Source: Solen grandis
Taxonomy: Eukaryota; Mollusca; Bivalvia; Adapedonta; Solenidae
Length of the DNA stretch: 64,000 nt
Assembly (NCBI GenBank): GCA_021229015.1
Contig: CM037794.1
Coordinates: forward strand, 38,288,815-38,352,814
Reading direction: 5' to 3'
Under the pieces are notes generated by a model. The model ran no database searches. It was given only the letters and a program-made list of their open reading frames with translations, and was not told the DNA's origin. Made by a program: the position numbers and the translations under genes. Position 1 is the first letter of the stretch. Every line of letters starts with the position of its first letter. Of this stretch, positions 11,451 through 24,230 are shown piece after piece.

Positions 11451-14400
11451 TCAGTAGTGTAGGTTGTTATACATAGAGTCTTCGACAGCCTCGGTCTTTG
11501 GACTATCAGTATGTGCATATGTATCATCTACAACTACAGTGTGTGCATATGTGTCATAAACAGTACATGTGTGTGCATATGTGTCATCTACAACTCCAGT
11601 GTGTGCATATGTGTCATCAACAGTACCAGTGTGTGCATATGTGTCATCAATAGCACCAGTGTGTGTATATGTGTCATCAACAGTTCCAGTATGTGCATAT
11701 ATGTCATCAACAGTACCAGTGTGTGTATATGTAGCGTCTGTCGCACAAGAAATTTGATGTATTGTGACATGTGAGTATTTGTTGCTTACGTCATCACCTA
11801 CTGACGCTAGGTGCCCGTATGTAGGGTCAGCCTCAACAGGCAACGTTTTTAAATTCAGAACGTTGTATTCCACATCATCTGGCTCGTCAGTTGTTATTTC
11901 TGGTCCGTTGATCTCTGAGAGTTCAAGATACTCATTTCCGGTATCAACTGCAGGCGGCTGTGTGACGGTTATAACCTCGGCTTGGTGATCCATGTAGCCA
12001 TCGTTCACCACTATGTGCAGTTTTACTTTCCCATCTTGGATGGACTTTGTGGCCTTCCTCTTCTTTATTATCCTGGGGATATGTTATATTAGAAATAAGT
12101 TAGGCAAGTTTTACTTCCGTTGGTGCTTAAAATGGAATTTTGAAATTAAACTTAAATAACTGAAATGAAATGTTTTTTACTTTTGCTTCGCTTCTCGGAT
12201 AAAGTTCAGAACCATTCGTCAAATACAAATAAGAAATAAAATCTCATACCACAGTATTACTAGTATCGCCCCACTAATGCCGAGAATGACAAAAACCGAC
12301 ACGGCAGCAACAGCAATTGTTGGAAATCTCACTTCTGATGCTGATAAAAAACAACATATTTTTAATGAAAATGTTTCAAGGTAAGATTCTATGTAGTAAA
12401 ACGATTTTAAAAGTTGATTATCCCTTTCACCCGTGACTGTTTTCTTCTTTTTTTTTGGTTCATGAATAATCATAAAGAAATTTTACTTTAAAATACGTTT
12501 CAAAAGAACACAAGAAATCTGGAGACATGTACATTAAAAAAAAAAGATAAAATCAGTCAGTAGTATGTTCCGTTGTATTATTTAATGGCGTTTGAGCGTG
12601 CGTGTGTATTTCTAGCGGACAGATTTTTCTCAATTTTTTCAAATAAGATAACGTTAAGATATATGAATTAAAATGTGGGGGTCACTATGCTCGTTTTAGA
12701 GATTAAGCTTATGGTAGAATATGTTTGCTTTAAATATGTTGGAAACTCCCCCCCCCCAAAAAAAAAACAACAACAACAACCACACACACAAAAAAAACAA
12801 CAGGACATTAAAAATGAGAAATATTTTTTCTAAATCCTCAAAAGCGTATTAAAATGATGTTTTAAAAATAATATGTCATAATTTGTAACTTATGATGTAT
12901 TTTATAAGATACTGTCAAAAATGCATGGAAAATACCAAACGAGCATGACATATCCATTATGCCAGGACCAAAATGCATAATTAAACTGCCATAAAGCTAT
13001 GAAATTATATATTTATTTATTTTAATATTTATTTATTCAACGGACAGATTTTCATTTCTTTTCAATCAGCTGATATAAAGAATTTCTAGAAATGTAAAAA
13101 TATAAACATCACCGTGTTTGTTTTTAAAGGTCCATTATATCTCAAACTGGTACACTTTTTATGAAAAACAAAAATATAAAATGACATTGACAAATTGTAG
13201 ACTAACGCAAATGGTGCATAGTGTGACAACATCTGCTGTGAAATTACTGCTGTGAACACGCTATTTGGTATTTTGAATGGATGTCAAAATACTCTCATTG
13301 TTTACATTTTGAATTGTAGAGTATTCCAGAAGACGGCCCGTATTCGGAAATAATTAGAATTTGAAAATCTGTCGACGAATCACAATTTGTTTATCTGCTA
13401 CATCAAATTATGTACTCGCGATAAGTTGAGACAAACAAAAGGTCTATGGAAAACGTCAGAAAATTTACGAACATATGCGGAATATGCAAATCTGGTATTT
13501 TTTGTTAAAAATGTATGATCTTTAGCAAAAGATTCTTTCTTATTTATGAATTGTAGTAATGCTGTCGTCAACGAACATGTATACGTTGCGTGTCTTCACA
13601 AATCTGTAACACACATTTAAAGAATAAGCCTTTATACACTGGTTTTGGAAGAATAATGGGCCTTTAACTAAAACTGCTTTTTTTATTGAATTTTTAGCCA
13701 AAAATGTATAAAAACACTAAAATGTGACTTTTTGGATCCTCAAAATTTAGCAAATATACTTTTAACATAAATCTTAAAATTTAGATTGTCCTTAAACATA
13801 CTTCTTAAAACAAATAAAAATTTCCAAAAGAAAAAAAAAATAAAAAAAATAAATATTTCAATAAAAAAATCAGTGGTAACCCGCTGAAATGTCCTTAAAT
13901 AAAAAAACATATCTAAAATATATTAAAAGAATTAATGCTTCCAAAGATATGCTCTCAAACCTTGACTTAGTGTCCAAGTAGTTGAATTAAGCAAGATTGA
14001 AGTGTTGCTTGTATGTCCCGGTGGACCGCGTGTGGTTAATGGCGACGACTCTGACCTAGCGGGGTCTAACACAGACGAGGTTGTATTTAGATCCGTAGGT
14101 GGAATTAACCTTGTTGATGGTGGGACATCTGAAGTAATCTGGAGGCATCTGAAGTTTATTTCCATTGCTTTACATTCATTTTCACTACACGCCAGATCGT
14201 GTATGTCACATGACATGTTCGAGGTACAGTTGTCCAGTGTCGTTTTTATTATATCGGATAAGGAATCGTTTCGCTGGCACCTTGTGTCAATATTTCGACA
14301 CCTACACCTTGAACCACTATAACAGTGTACCGATAATATATTGACAGCTTTAACCGAATCACATGAAGATAAAATAATGTTTTCGCATTTTTCTTTACCG

Positions 14401-15248
14401 ATTTGAGAACAGCTAATGTTGAATACGCCGGCCATCCGTCGGGGAATCACCAATGCTGTAACGTGAAAACACAATGTATGCAAAAACCAACAATACTGTT
14501 GACACTATTGGTGCTATACGACTATACAAGAAATTCATTTAAAGATTGAACGACAAATTTTAGTGGTTCATTAGTGTAAAAACTACATTGGGGCTGTTCA
14601 ACGTGGATTGAGGACTTCACCGACCATCATAAACAAAACACACACACCGTTTTCAAACGACGTCATGATTTCTAATCATGTGACGTCGCGTGAAATATTT
14701 CGTCGTACCTATTGCAATTCATCGAGTTACATTTTCATTGGCCATTAAATAAAGATAAGCGGTTACGTGACGTTTTTTGTGACGGTTCTGTTTTTGTCGA
14801 TCCGATTACAAGATCTCTGCTTTTGTTCTGATACAAACCCTTTGTCACTTACAAGTCGTTTGTATATTTACCTGAGAGTGTAGAGTGCGAACCATGAAAT
14901 TTGAGATGACAGTTTATCGAGTGATCGGATACAATCCAAAATCATAACTGACCTTTTAACTAATAAAGGCGTACGTTTTCAATTGTTGTGAAATAATAAA
15001 TTCATATTGTGACCTGAGTACAAATGTATACAATAAGAAAAACTACAGAGAAGGGATAGAAAGGAATAAAAGGGATTTCAATTGAATATTAAAAGATGTG
15101 AGATCAGGAATACGAACTTTAATGAACATTTTACATTTAAGTATAGACCTAACAAAAGGAGACCACAAACATTCGGAAATAAATATATATAAAGAAGAAA
15201 TATAAAAATACCTGTAATTATAAGAAAATTCCGAAGTTTAACGTCCAT
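11451..15248 (-). CDS. Family 2 receptor, complete (signal, Cys-rich ectodomain, TM, repeat tail)
   Basis: Four exons join in frame: 15248-15212 (MDVKLRNFLIIT), 14455-13961, 12340-12250 and 12072-11451. Total coding length is 1245 bases, 414 residues. The ectodomain has about 12 cysteines (CSQIGKEKC, HCYSGSRCRC, MSCDI, ACSENEC, NFRCLQ), followed by a Ser/Thr/Pro stalk. The spacing near its end, SC then C...C then a beta-like strand closing in C, recalls SUEL/galactose-type lectin domains but is not a confident match. The helix is about AVAAVSVFVILGISGAILVI, followed by basic IIKKRKATK. The tail has NEYLEL, VEYNVL (ITIM-like), TYGHL, eight units of the type DDTYAHTG, and ends MYNNLHY. Candidate SH2-docking tyrosines suggest a signalling receptor. 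The ligand is unknown. A conserved 'tttatt' (AATAAA on the minus strand) lies about 160 bp past the stop. Confidence 0.75.
11503..11742 (-). repeat. In-frame 30-bp tandem repeat encoding tyrosine motifs
   Basis: Eight 10-residue units, each with one tyrosine in the context D(D/A)(T/I)Y(A/T)HT, make the C-terminal part of the tail of the family 2 receptor. Units differ by single residues (for example YDTYAHTV, DDIYAHTG), so the array is partly diverged. The paralogue at 59431-61433 has only two units. Confidence 0.9.
12480..13920. other. Intron of the family 2 receptor, no further gene
   Basis: AT-rich, with a C/A-rich low-complexity patch near 12747-12800 and an A-rich patch near 13828-13870. 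No exon with good splice sites and phase was found. Confidence 0.5.
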
Positions 15249-15249
15249 T

Positions 15250-17895
15250 TTCCACCCAGTTTATTCTGATTTCCCTAATGATGTCATGAGACTTAACTTG
15301 AAGCCATATGACTGTCGTCTTATTTAAAACATCGCTTTTTTTCTGAATTATAGCAATAATTAAGGTTGTAAATTCTTATTTATTCGACAGATATCGTGAC
15401 AAGGAAATTTTATTGTGTCAATAAGAATTGGCGTTGATACGCAGTAGCCAACTTAAGAATGTTTATAATTATATTTCCTTCTTAATGTGCATGTGTGTGT
15501 GATATGCATTTTTTAGATTACTTGTTTATGTGATGGTCTGTGCGATTTATTACATCATAATTTTACCAGTAGTTTTGATATTGTAGATTCTGTAGATAGA
15601 TGTCTGTTGTAGTTAAGTCCGTATTTGGGACTGACACCAGAATCTTATAATTTAGTCTTTTGGAGCATATATGCCTATTGAACATATGCAAGAAATTGTT
15701 TCCTTTTATTTGTGCGCCCCTCCTATTCTTCTCAAAAAAATAAGAGAACAGGTAGGGCGCAAAAAATAATACGACGCAATTATTTAAATATATCTAATAT
15801 GCGTATTCGGACGAAATTCGACACCACACACAATTAGTGCCAGTGGTATTTTGCGTAACATTTGTTGACAAAATGATAAAAATGCACTTCATACCCCTCA
15901 GAAGGAGGGTTTGCTCGGATAATAAATCATGCTGTCACTTGCATAAAAAAGAAAAAGTAAGAGGTATTATGAGAATTTTAATCATAACCGCTGCTTTCGA
16001 GAATGTTGACTTATTTTGGCACGTTTTCTTAGATAATTTGCATAATTTGTATAACAGATTTGATGAAATGAAATTAGGCCAAATACGATTTTATTCTGCG
16101 ATTCTAATGTTGTTATTGTTGTTTTGATGTTGCATATTGTGTTTTAAGGTGTGTGTGTGTGTGGGGGGGGGGGGTTGTTAAGTAGCTTCTCACTTCTTCA
16201 AACACATTAATTGGTGTACATTTTGTTGTAAGGTTTGACATTAGCGTCTGGAATTAAAATTGATTTCCCTTTCATAAGTCAGTCAATTTGCTTTTTATCG
16301 GTATACAAAGTATATAAATACATACACACTTTTCAAAGTTATCCACAGTCATCGTAGTTCTATTCGCTACTGTATAGCTTCATCTTGAAATGTTTAAACA
16401 CACAGTTGTTGTCATGTTAATTAATATTTATAACAACTTCGGTCACAAGTCAAGGTATTTATCATATACACTTCACGTGATGTTTATTCTGTTTTGTAAT
16501 GTATGTGCCTTTTCTTCCTTATATCAATAGTTATTTTTATATAACACTGCTCAGTGGCCAGTGCATAACATTGGCATCATGTATTATGCAGCTATGTTAT
16601 GGACCAATGTCCGTTCAGAGAACTGAATAAGGATGGTTTTCATTTGGCTTATTTGTTCGCTTTCTTGATCATGACTACCTTCGGCAGCATATATGTCTTT
16701 TGTCGAATTTTTATCTATATCTCCTGGGGAATCTAAGAAATAACCTATATGTCAACAACTGTAATGTTTGTTCTGTTTGTAAATTGCACTAATATTTTGC
16801 AATTGACAATAAATTTTGTATAAACTATCTATATAAGACAGAACACATTTAATATCACATGAGGCATGATACCACAACTAACATGGCTTTACATGCTGAA
16901 CTTTAACAAGAGGGTAGAACAGTATAATTTTTACAAGGTGTTTCATGGACCAGAGAAAAACTGAACGCATTTTTTCAGCTTTGTACTGACACAGTTTAAA
17001 ATGGAACAAACACAACAATGTATGTATGGTTATATTGCATATCAAATTTTACAAAACAGTTGTTTAAACATATTGTCATATGATAAAAATAAAGCTTTCG
17101 AAATACTATTATCTATATGCTTTAAAGTGGTCACAACCAAATAATATTAATTGCATAATTTACAGTTAGTATACTTATCTTTATGTTATTATTCTATACT
17201 ACCTGGAACTAAATATATACTAGTATTAGTATATTTTAATCATTTATAATACTTCAAGGCACAAATGTGTATCTGCATTGATTTTGACTTAGTGGACATT
17301 GTTGAGATTTCTGAAGTGGAGGCCATCTATGGTAAAATGAATGAAATATTTTCTCCGTAAATCATTTTTAAGTTCCTACATGGGATACTCTGTTTATTGT
17401 TTCCGTAATAGGTGCAGTTGAGGTCGGGGTTCTATCCTCAGCTGACTTAACAAAGATTACATACATCTGATTTGTCAATGTGGTATATTACAGGGACTTA
17501 TAATCTCCAATTATAATAAGTACCAAGCAAGGAAATTTGTAATAGAATGTGCATACAAGAGAAAACAACAACAACAAAAACATGGTGAGAAACATTACTC
17601 TTTATTCAAATTCCCATTGTGTTTTTTTTAATTGTAAAATAATTCTTTTGGATAATTGCTTTTTGGATCGTATACATGAAGTAATCGTCATAATTATTGT
17701 CAGGTAATTTTACATATCAGATTTGTAATATATTTTGAGCATATAATAAAAAAGCAAATATTCCATTAAGAAATTCTGTTATTTCTGTCTCTTTCAATGT
17801 TTCGAAAAAAATGATAAATATCTTAATTTTTTTTTCAGTGATCAGTTGATAGTTTTGTTTGTAAGACATTTGATGTATAAATATAATATAATATA
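15250..17895. other. Gene-free stretch
   Basis: No supported gene. A strong hairpin lies at 15712-15761: 'gtgcgcccctcctattcttc' against 'aagagaacaggtagggcgca'. A GT/G run occurs near 16150-16175. The open frames here have no family resemblance and no splice support. Confidence 0.4.
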
Positions 17896-17897
17896 TA

Positions 17898-18600
17898 TGT
17901 AACCAGGGCTTCATATTGTTATGTAATTATTTTCATACATCATCTCATGTATCGTGCATCATGAGTTTTATTTAAATCACTTGTTGCCTTATACTCATAA
18001 AACTCACATCATGCTGAGTGAGAAAGCATTGGTGTGCCCGAGATTCACGAGTGAGCGCAATTTATTTTAATCAAATTGTGATGCACATTTGCGCACGTGA
18101 AAGTGTGGTTTCAATAGCATTTTCATTTTCTCATGAAATTCGCACCATTCTATAGTATATAAGTCGTTGTTCAAGCTTCTGGCTGACATCACCCTCTGTC
18201 TGGCATCACCTGTCAGTCAGCCGAGCTGTGCGTCCGAGCATTGTATTATTGATAACTGCGTGGAGGAACGTCTGGTAAATATACTATTAGATAATCACTT
18301 GATAGATATTTTGATTTAGAATCTCCATAACTAATTGTTCTATTGAAATACAATTTTTTTGTCAGACCAGCTATCTGTGAAGTAGATCATGTTTTTTGTT
18401 AGTTAAATTATCCAATTTAGACACATTTTGTTTAAATTGATTTATTATGTTTTGTAGCCTAAATATTTCCATTTTAGTATTTAGATTGTATACTGTATCT
18501 GTTTTATATTTCATTGTGTAGACTTCTTTCAATACTCCATAAAACCGAACTCAACTACACGGGAAAACTGTCTTGTGTTGTCTTTCGACACCCGGTTACA
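17898..18600. mobile_element. Probable solo LTR (Gypsy-like)
   Basis: The 703-bp segment starts TGTAACCAGGG and ends CCCGGTTACA, an inverted terminal pair as in many LTRs. 'tata' flanks both sides. A TATA-like box (tatagtatataagtcg) sits near 18150, which fits a U3-R-U5 layout. No primer-binding site or gag/pol follows, so it is read as a solo LTR. The TSD lies in TA-rich sequence and is weak evidence. Confidence 0.5.
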
Positions 18601-18952
18601 TATAGTTTCAAGAAGTTTCTCTGTTTCTGTCATTCTGTTTGTTTCTCCGCAAATCATAATAATTCGGTAAAACTGATATTCTGACTCCGAAGTATCCAAT
18701 TAACAGTTATAGTTGTATCTATCTGTTTCAAGTAGAAACTCTTAATGTAGACAACGTTATTTTATATTTCACGTATTACTTTTTTTCCCAAAATACGTTC
18801 ATGGTTATACATACAATATGCTAGTAGTATTTGAAATACCAATATTAATGATATGTATGAAACATATTTTTTTAATCAACATAAAGGTTAGATCTATGCA
18901 TTTCTATTTTTTTCTGACGAAAACAAAGTAAACATACACAGAATTGCATACA

Positions 18953-18972
18953 TACATACATACATACATACA
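18953..18972. repeat. Short CATA microsatellite
   Basis: About five 'cata' units in a row. Confidence 0.8.
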
Positions 18973-19104
18973 ATTAATCGTCATTTAAAGACATCGCCCT
19001 TTTCTCCCCTTTAACTTAACTTGACAATCAGACCTCCTCATTACTGAGGCCACAATTATTTGTTCTTTAATATAACTTGATAATCAGACTGCCTGACACT
19101 TGCC

Positions 19105-19490
19105 GATGTTAAAGGACATCTTCCATTTCTGCATCCCATTCTGGCAGCCTATTCAAGTCCTCCTGCAGCAATGCAACATTGGTTGCGGAGTTTACAACCC
19201 TGTAACACAGTCGTCTTCAAAGTGACGGGAGCTTTAATAAAAGTGGCCCCAGATCAGAACCCCGTGGAAAACCTGATAGAACTGGTACTTTATGAGGGAC
19301 GCTTTCATCGTATACCTCTTGCTGAAATCAGTGACCAATGCTGTCATGACCTAGGAATGCATAATCGATTATAAAGCATGGTTTCTAATGCCGTAAAGAG
19401 ACAATTTGTGCAAGAGCCTACAATGATGAACAACGTCAAAGGCATTACTGAAGCCAAGAATGATTTCATAAACCTGGCTTTTTTGTGAGC
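19105..19490 (-). mobile_element. Reverse-transcriptase fragment of a non-LTR retrotransposon
   Basis: On the minus strand, pieces of a jockey/CR1-type reverse transcriptase are readable across several frames and stops: FSNAFDVVHHCRLLHKL and YGIRNHAL (the 'FSKAFDxVxH' region), a 'SDLGPLL' piece, and ALLQEDLNRLPEWDAEM near the left end. Stops and frame changes show it is dead. Which clade it belongs to cannot be fixed by eye. Confidence 0.65.
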
Positions 19491-19889
19491 ACTTTGCAAG
19501 GCCCTTAAGTTGATAATCAGACCACCTCGTTACTGAGGCACGTTTATTTGTTCTTTAACTATACTTGATAATCAGACTACTTCGTTATTAAGACGAACTA
19601 TAACGATGGTAGTTATATTTATTCAAGCAATACCAGATCTTCGTCCAAATATCTCAAACAAGGATCTTCTCCAACTCGAAAACCGTTCTATATATAGCAT
19701 CGATTCCTAATAGTTTGTAAAAATCGATGATCTGACATTTTCTTACAAACATACTGAATAATATACTACGTGTTTAGGTAATTTTACTCTCTATTTTGAT
19801 AAATACATTGTAGGTCTTCAACGTTTTGAGTTGAGGAAAACATAAAAAAAAATCTGAGAAGCTTGCAGAACTTTCGGTCAACAGCTGTT

Positions 19890-21534
19890 CTATAATTGAA
19901 GTTGGAAGACTTTGACGAAGTTACGGTGACTGGACTTAGAATAGTCACTACTTATATACAGTCTGCCCGTGGTTGGACACAAGGTAGCTGCAAATGGAAA
20001 CATAACCCCATGTTCACCCATTGGAATGACCCTCAACTTTACACATTCCGGAGAAAGCACGTGGATACTGTGTGTGTTAGTGCTACACACCAGAACATGG
20101 CCGTCATGATCAACAACAATTCCACGTGGCCCCTGCAGCTCGGTGTCACGGTACACGGACTTGACGTCACCGTTGAGCGTCAGTCGCGTAACGCTATTTT
20201 CTCCCAATCAGTGACATATAGCGATGTTTGGTCCGGGCTGCTGATGGCAAGGTAACGTGCCCACTTGAACAGGGGCTGTCTGGTTCTGTTTGCAGTAAAC
20301 TCCCTTACTACCTTTCCTTACGAGTCTAATATTTGTACTTTCTGACGGGAAGAAACAATCATGTGACCATGTTGGTGTTCTTGGAGGACGCTCAAATAGT
20401 TTGTACCGACTTTGATATCGTTGTCTGTGGCACGTCTGTCGTCTGCTGACAGCAGCCGGATTGTTTTTTCTCGGAACAGAGTAACACCTACCTTACTGTT
20501 ACCAAGGAGTTGAGACGTCATTAGGCTTTTCAGGGCACTCTCTTGTAGTTACGACTGCGTTCTTATCGATATCAATGGCTTTCACACACTTATTAACAAA
20601 ATCTGAAACGACTATCTGACTGGGGGACACAGCGGCTATTCCGTTTATTTTACAATCCCCCTGGTCTGAAGGAGATCTCACGTTGATCTCACTGACATAC
20701 TTTAGAGTGACGTGTGCCTCGGAAAACGTTCCCAACACAGACTTGGCATTTAGCAGATTTTCTATCTCTTCCGTTTGTTCGAAGTTTAATGTTTTTATGT
20801 AATTGTTCTGTTTTAATTGCTTCATGTTGGTTTTTATTTTTTTCTAACTTTCTTTGAGAGTTTTTCAACGATTCAAATTGCCTTAATACATCGTTTGCTA
20901 GTTTCAGTTTTGTGTCATTTTTATGTTTCTCTGATTCGCTATCTTTTTTGTTTCTTCCTTTAGTGTGTCAATGCGAATATGAGCCTTTTCTGCAATGCTG
21001 TTAATAACCATTAATGATTTGCAATAATTAGATTCACAATTCTTTTCGTTGGACTTAAGAATTTGTTCCTGTGTTGATTTTTCGCGTTCAACATTTTTCA
21101 GATCCTCTTGAAATGCCCTAAATTCATTTGATTTGTTGACACCTTTTGACAAATCTGCTATCAGCTTTGTGTCTGGACATGATTTATGATGTTTATCGAA
21201 ACAGATCAAGCAACACAATGCATTATGGGATTGACAAAACAGCCGGATTGTTTCCCCTGCATGAACAGGGCACTCCTGCCACTTGGGTACGGGGCCCGCT
21301 GGCTGCGCACGTGCTAATGACGTGTTAACATTCCGGAGTATATGGTCTTTGGTTAATTTGGACCCTGCGTGACCTCTGCCGCAAGGATCACAGAAGAATT
21401 CCTGACAATCTATACAGCGCTTTGTCGCCACAGCGGATTGTCCTGTCGTTCGGCATGGATCGCAGATGAGTATTTCATCCGAGCCTTTATGAAGACTATG
21501 TTGTATTCCTGGCATAAACATTACCACCTGTAGT
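19890..21534 (-). pseudogene. TRIM-like B-box/coiled-coil/NHL-like gene, copy B, broken
   Basis: The start ATG is at 21521. The B-boxes are intact (CDPC, KRCIDC, ECPVH, CLICFDKHH) and a coiled coil follows. A one-base deletion near 20933, relative to copy C, then shifts the frame to a stop at about 20904. An in-frame 72-base deletion follows, then an extra T near 20840 and an extra C near 20506. An in-frame TGA lies near 20209. Beyond it the C-terminal part continues as GENSVTRLTLNGDVKSVYRD and GPRGIVVDHDGHVLVCSTN, an NHL-type propeller strand pattern, to a stop at 19890. With at least three frame breaks it is unlikely to make the full protein. A short B-box/coiled-coil protein could still be made. 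Confidence 0.8.
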
Positions 21535-22527
21535 CTGAAAGAAAAAGTTTTTATCTTAATAATTTTGATTCCCGGGGTAAACTTACCCTTGCTGATCATT
21601 TGTTAGGGTCTATAATCACTTATACATTTTTTTTAAAATTTAGGTAGATCCATGTCGATTATGAATATCTTGAGAAAAACTTTTCAAAATTAATTTTTTA
21701 TCCATTTTGAAAGTATAAAAGCCGATATTTTCCATTTAACACCAAAGGAGGAATTTGGCCGAAATCTTTTGATTTATCACCGTACGCGTGGATCATTCGT
21801 CAAATAAATGAACGAATGGATTTCTTATATAATACGCAAGTCTTGAAATGTAATATTAAAAAATGAACAAATATTTAATGATTGCATAAAACCGACAAAA
21901 TTCATGTCCATTTTACCTGTTTAATGACATTTTTCATCATTTTAACTAATTATTATTTTCTCTCATTCTCATTTTCTCATCTTAGTATCTTTATATTTAT
22001 AATTACGAATTTAACCCATAGAGGCTGGAGTCGACGCAAGTAAATTTCAGCTGTTCATTATAATGGTGTACATGCACAATTATTGAAGTCAATTTTCTGT
22101 GCTTTTTCCGCATTTTTCATTTCAGATGGTTTGAATTTTCTTCCTTATGCGACAATGGAGGACACGGACAACCTGGTTGCCCTACTACCAATATCAATTT
22201 ACCAATTTAAAATAATTTAAGCTTGAAAGTTTCATGTAATAAATCAAATCTCACCTTAGTTTAAGATCCGGCTGAAAATTTTACCGCATTAGGTGATAAA
22301 GATACACGATTGTGAGGTTAGGTTCGTGTGTTTACTTTTACGATTACTATTGTATCGTGATGTTATCATTCACGGGTAGAGATATGTGGAAGGAAGTTAT
22401 CTGGATAATCAGTTTGATCGTCCTCTGTATAGTTCACGGTACATAATTCTACATCCGCTCATATGAGTTTTGTCTGTTTCATTATTTACTTTTATGACAG
22501 TCTGTTTTTACACAAAATATTTTTAAA

Positions 22528-22566
<39 letters not shown>
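22528..22566. repeat. Poly-T tract
   Basis: A run of more than 30 T. Units 1 and 3 have shorter, interrupted versions at the same place. Confidence 0.9.
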
Positions 22567-22568
<2 letters not shown>

Positions 22569-22814
22569 GAATCATGATGTAACCTAGATCTAGAAAGGGA
22601 GGTTCCTAACTGATGCCTCTTTTATTTAAATTTAATGAAAAAAGTAATAATTTCATGTTCAGATGGCAGTCGGACAACCTACCACAAATATGCTGGAAAG
22701 CCTCCTCACATGAAAAATTCGAATGATCAGGTCAAAGGTCGAGCCCACAAACGGTTTGGACCTTATTGACGGTAATTCAGAGACTTTAGCGATTCTGTCA
22801 CTAAGGCTTCTAGT

Positions 22815-22976
22815 TTAAGGTAAAGTCCCTGTAACGGTACCGCTACATTTCGGACCTCATGGCCTTTCACATAGATAACCAAGGATTCCTTATGCTTCAT
22901 TAGGGTGCCTTGGTTATTTTGGTAGAGATTAAGAGGTCAAAGACAAAGCGGAACCATTACAGGGACTTTACCTTAA
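22815..22976. mobile_element. TTAA-flanked MITE, family a (full length)
   Basis: 162 bp with inverted ends 'ttaaggtaaagtccctgtaa' and TTAA on both sides. This is the longest copy in the window. Confidence 0.75.
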
Positions 22977-23146
22977 AAATTTGGTTTTGCGATTGATATA
23001 TTCAGGCTAAATGGGTTAAGAATGTTGTCGGTGCAAGCTTCTATCAAGATGTCCTATAAATCTGAAACAATGTGAGTAGGTCCCCCAACATTCATCCTTC
23101 ATCCTCTGGTGGCCGCTCTGTTATTGAAAGACTGTTACAGGGACTG

Positions 23147-23331
23147 TTAAGGTAATCCATTCATCATCATAAATGTTATCATGGTTCATTAAGTAATCGT
23201 GGGAATTTTTAGTAAATGCAAGCCTATATAGACTTTGAGTAAATGTCAATGGATGCTTGCATTTGCAATGTAGTCTTTGTAAGCATTTGCAAGATTATGG
23301 TTATATATTAATGATGGACGGATTGCCTTAA
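23147..23331. mobile_element. TTAA-flanked MITE, family b
   Basis: Same insertion as in unit 1 (4617-4801), with inverted ends around 'ggtaatccattcatcatc'. Confidence 0.65.
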
Positions 23332-23392
23332 CTCTAGCACAGAAACACATAAATCCATTACGTCGGTAATCGTTGTGAGTTGTATAGTAATC

Positions 23393-24230
23393 TAACTACC
23401 GGGTCCGAAGTTAAATGCATGTGATATGCCAGTCGTATTATAAAGGTAATGATATAGAACACCGGATGTACCAGTACTCCGAATGTTGTTGTTGTTGTTG
23501 GTGGTGGTGGTGTTACATTTAAAAGATATCACATGCTATGTTTACATTTCAGTTGTCTGATATGTACTCACGAAAACATACATATATGATATTGATATAC
23601 TGATGAATATATACGCATATGTCACTCTCATTTTAAAAAATATATAAAAATCATTAATTAGATTAACAGATGTCATGCTTAATATTCGTCCTAATGGCTG
23701 TGTGTTTTGGCCCGCCGCGGGAGGAGGAAGTTTCGGGTTCGAATCTGGCTGAAATATAACAAAGTTGCTAAGAACACCGTTTTGTTGTTTCTGAATGAAA
23801 TTACGAGTTATCTCACCACCGGGTCCGAAAATAAAGGCATGTGATATGTCAGTTGTATTATAAAGGTGATAATATGGAACACAGGATATACCAGTACTCA
23901 AAATGAGATTCAATGATTTTGTTGTTGTTTTTGATAGTATTACATTTAAAAGATATTACATATTATGTTTGCATTTCAGTTGTCTATGCACTCATGAAAC
24001 CATACATATATGATACATGTAAAAAGTCCGTGATAAAAATATGCGCAGTTGTCTCATTTTCAAAATTATAAAGAAGCTTTATTTATATTTACAGATGTCA
24101 ATTTATAATATTGGTCCCGACGGCCGTACGGTTTGTCCACCGCGGGAGAAGGAAGTCACGGGTTCGAAACTGGCTGCAGTATAACAAAATTGCTAAAAAT
24201 GCCGTTTTGTAGTATAAATAGTGATTTTAC
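23393..24230. repeat. Two-copy tandem repeat with tRNA-like boxes, unit 2 copy
   Basis: Counterpart of 4860-5700. Its first part is base-for-base the same as in unit 1 as far as I can read. Confidence 0.65.

Noticed and set aside
11511..11774. Plus-strand frames rich in Cys/Val/Ile
   Set aside because: They are the antisense of the tyrosine repeat in the receptor tail.
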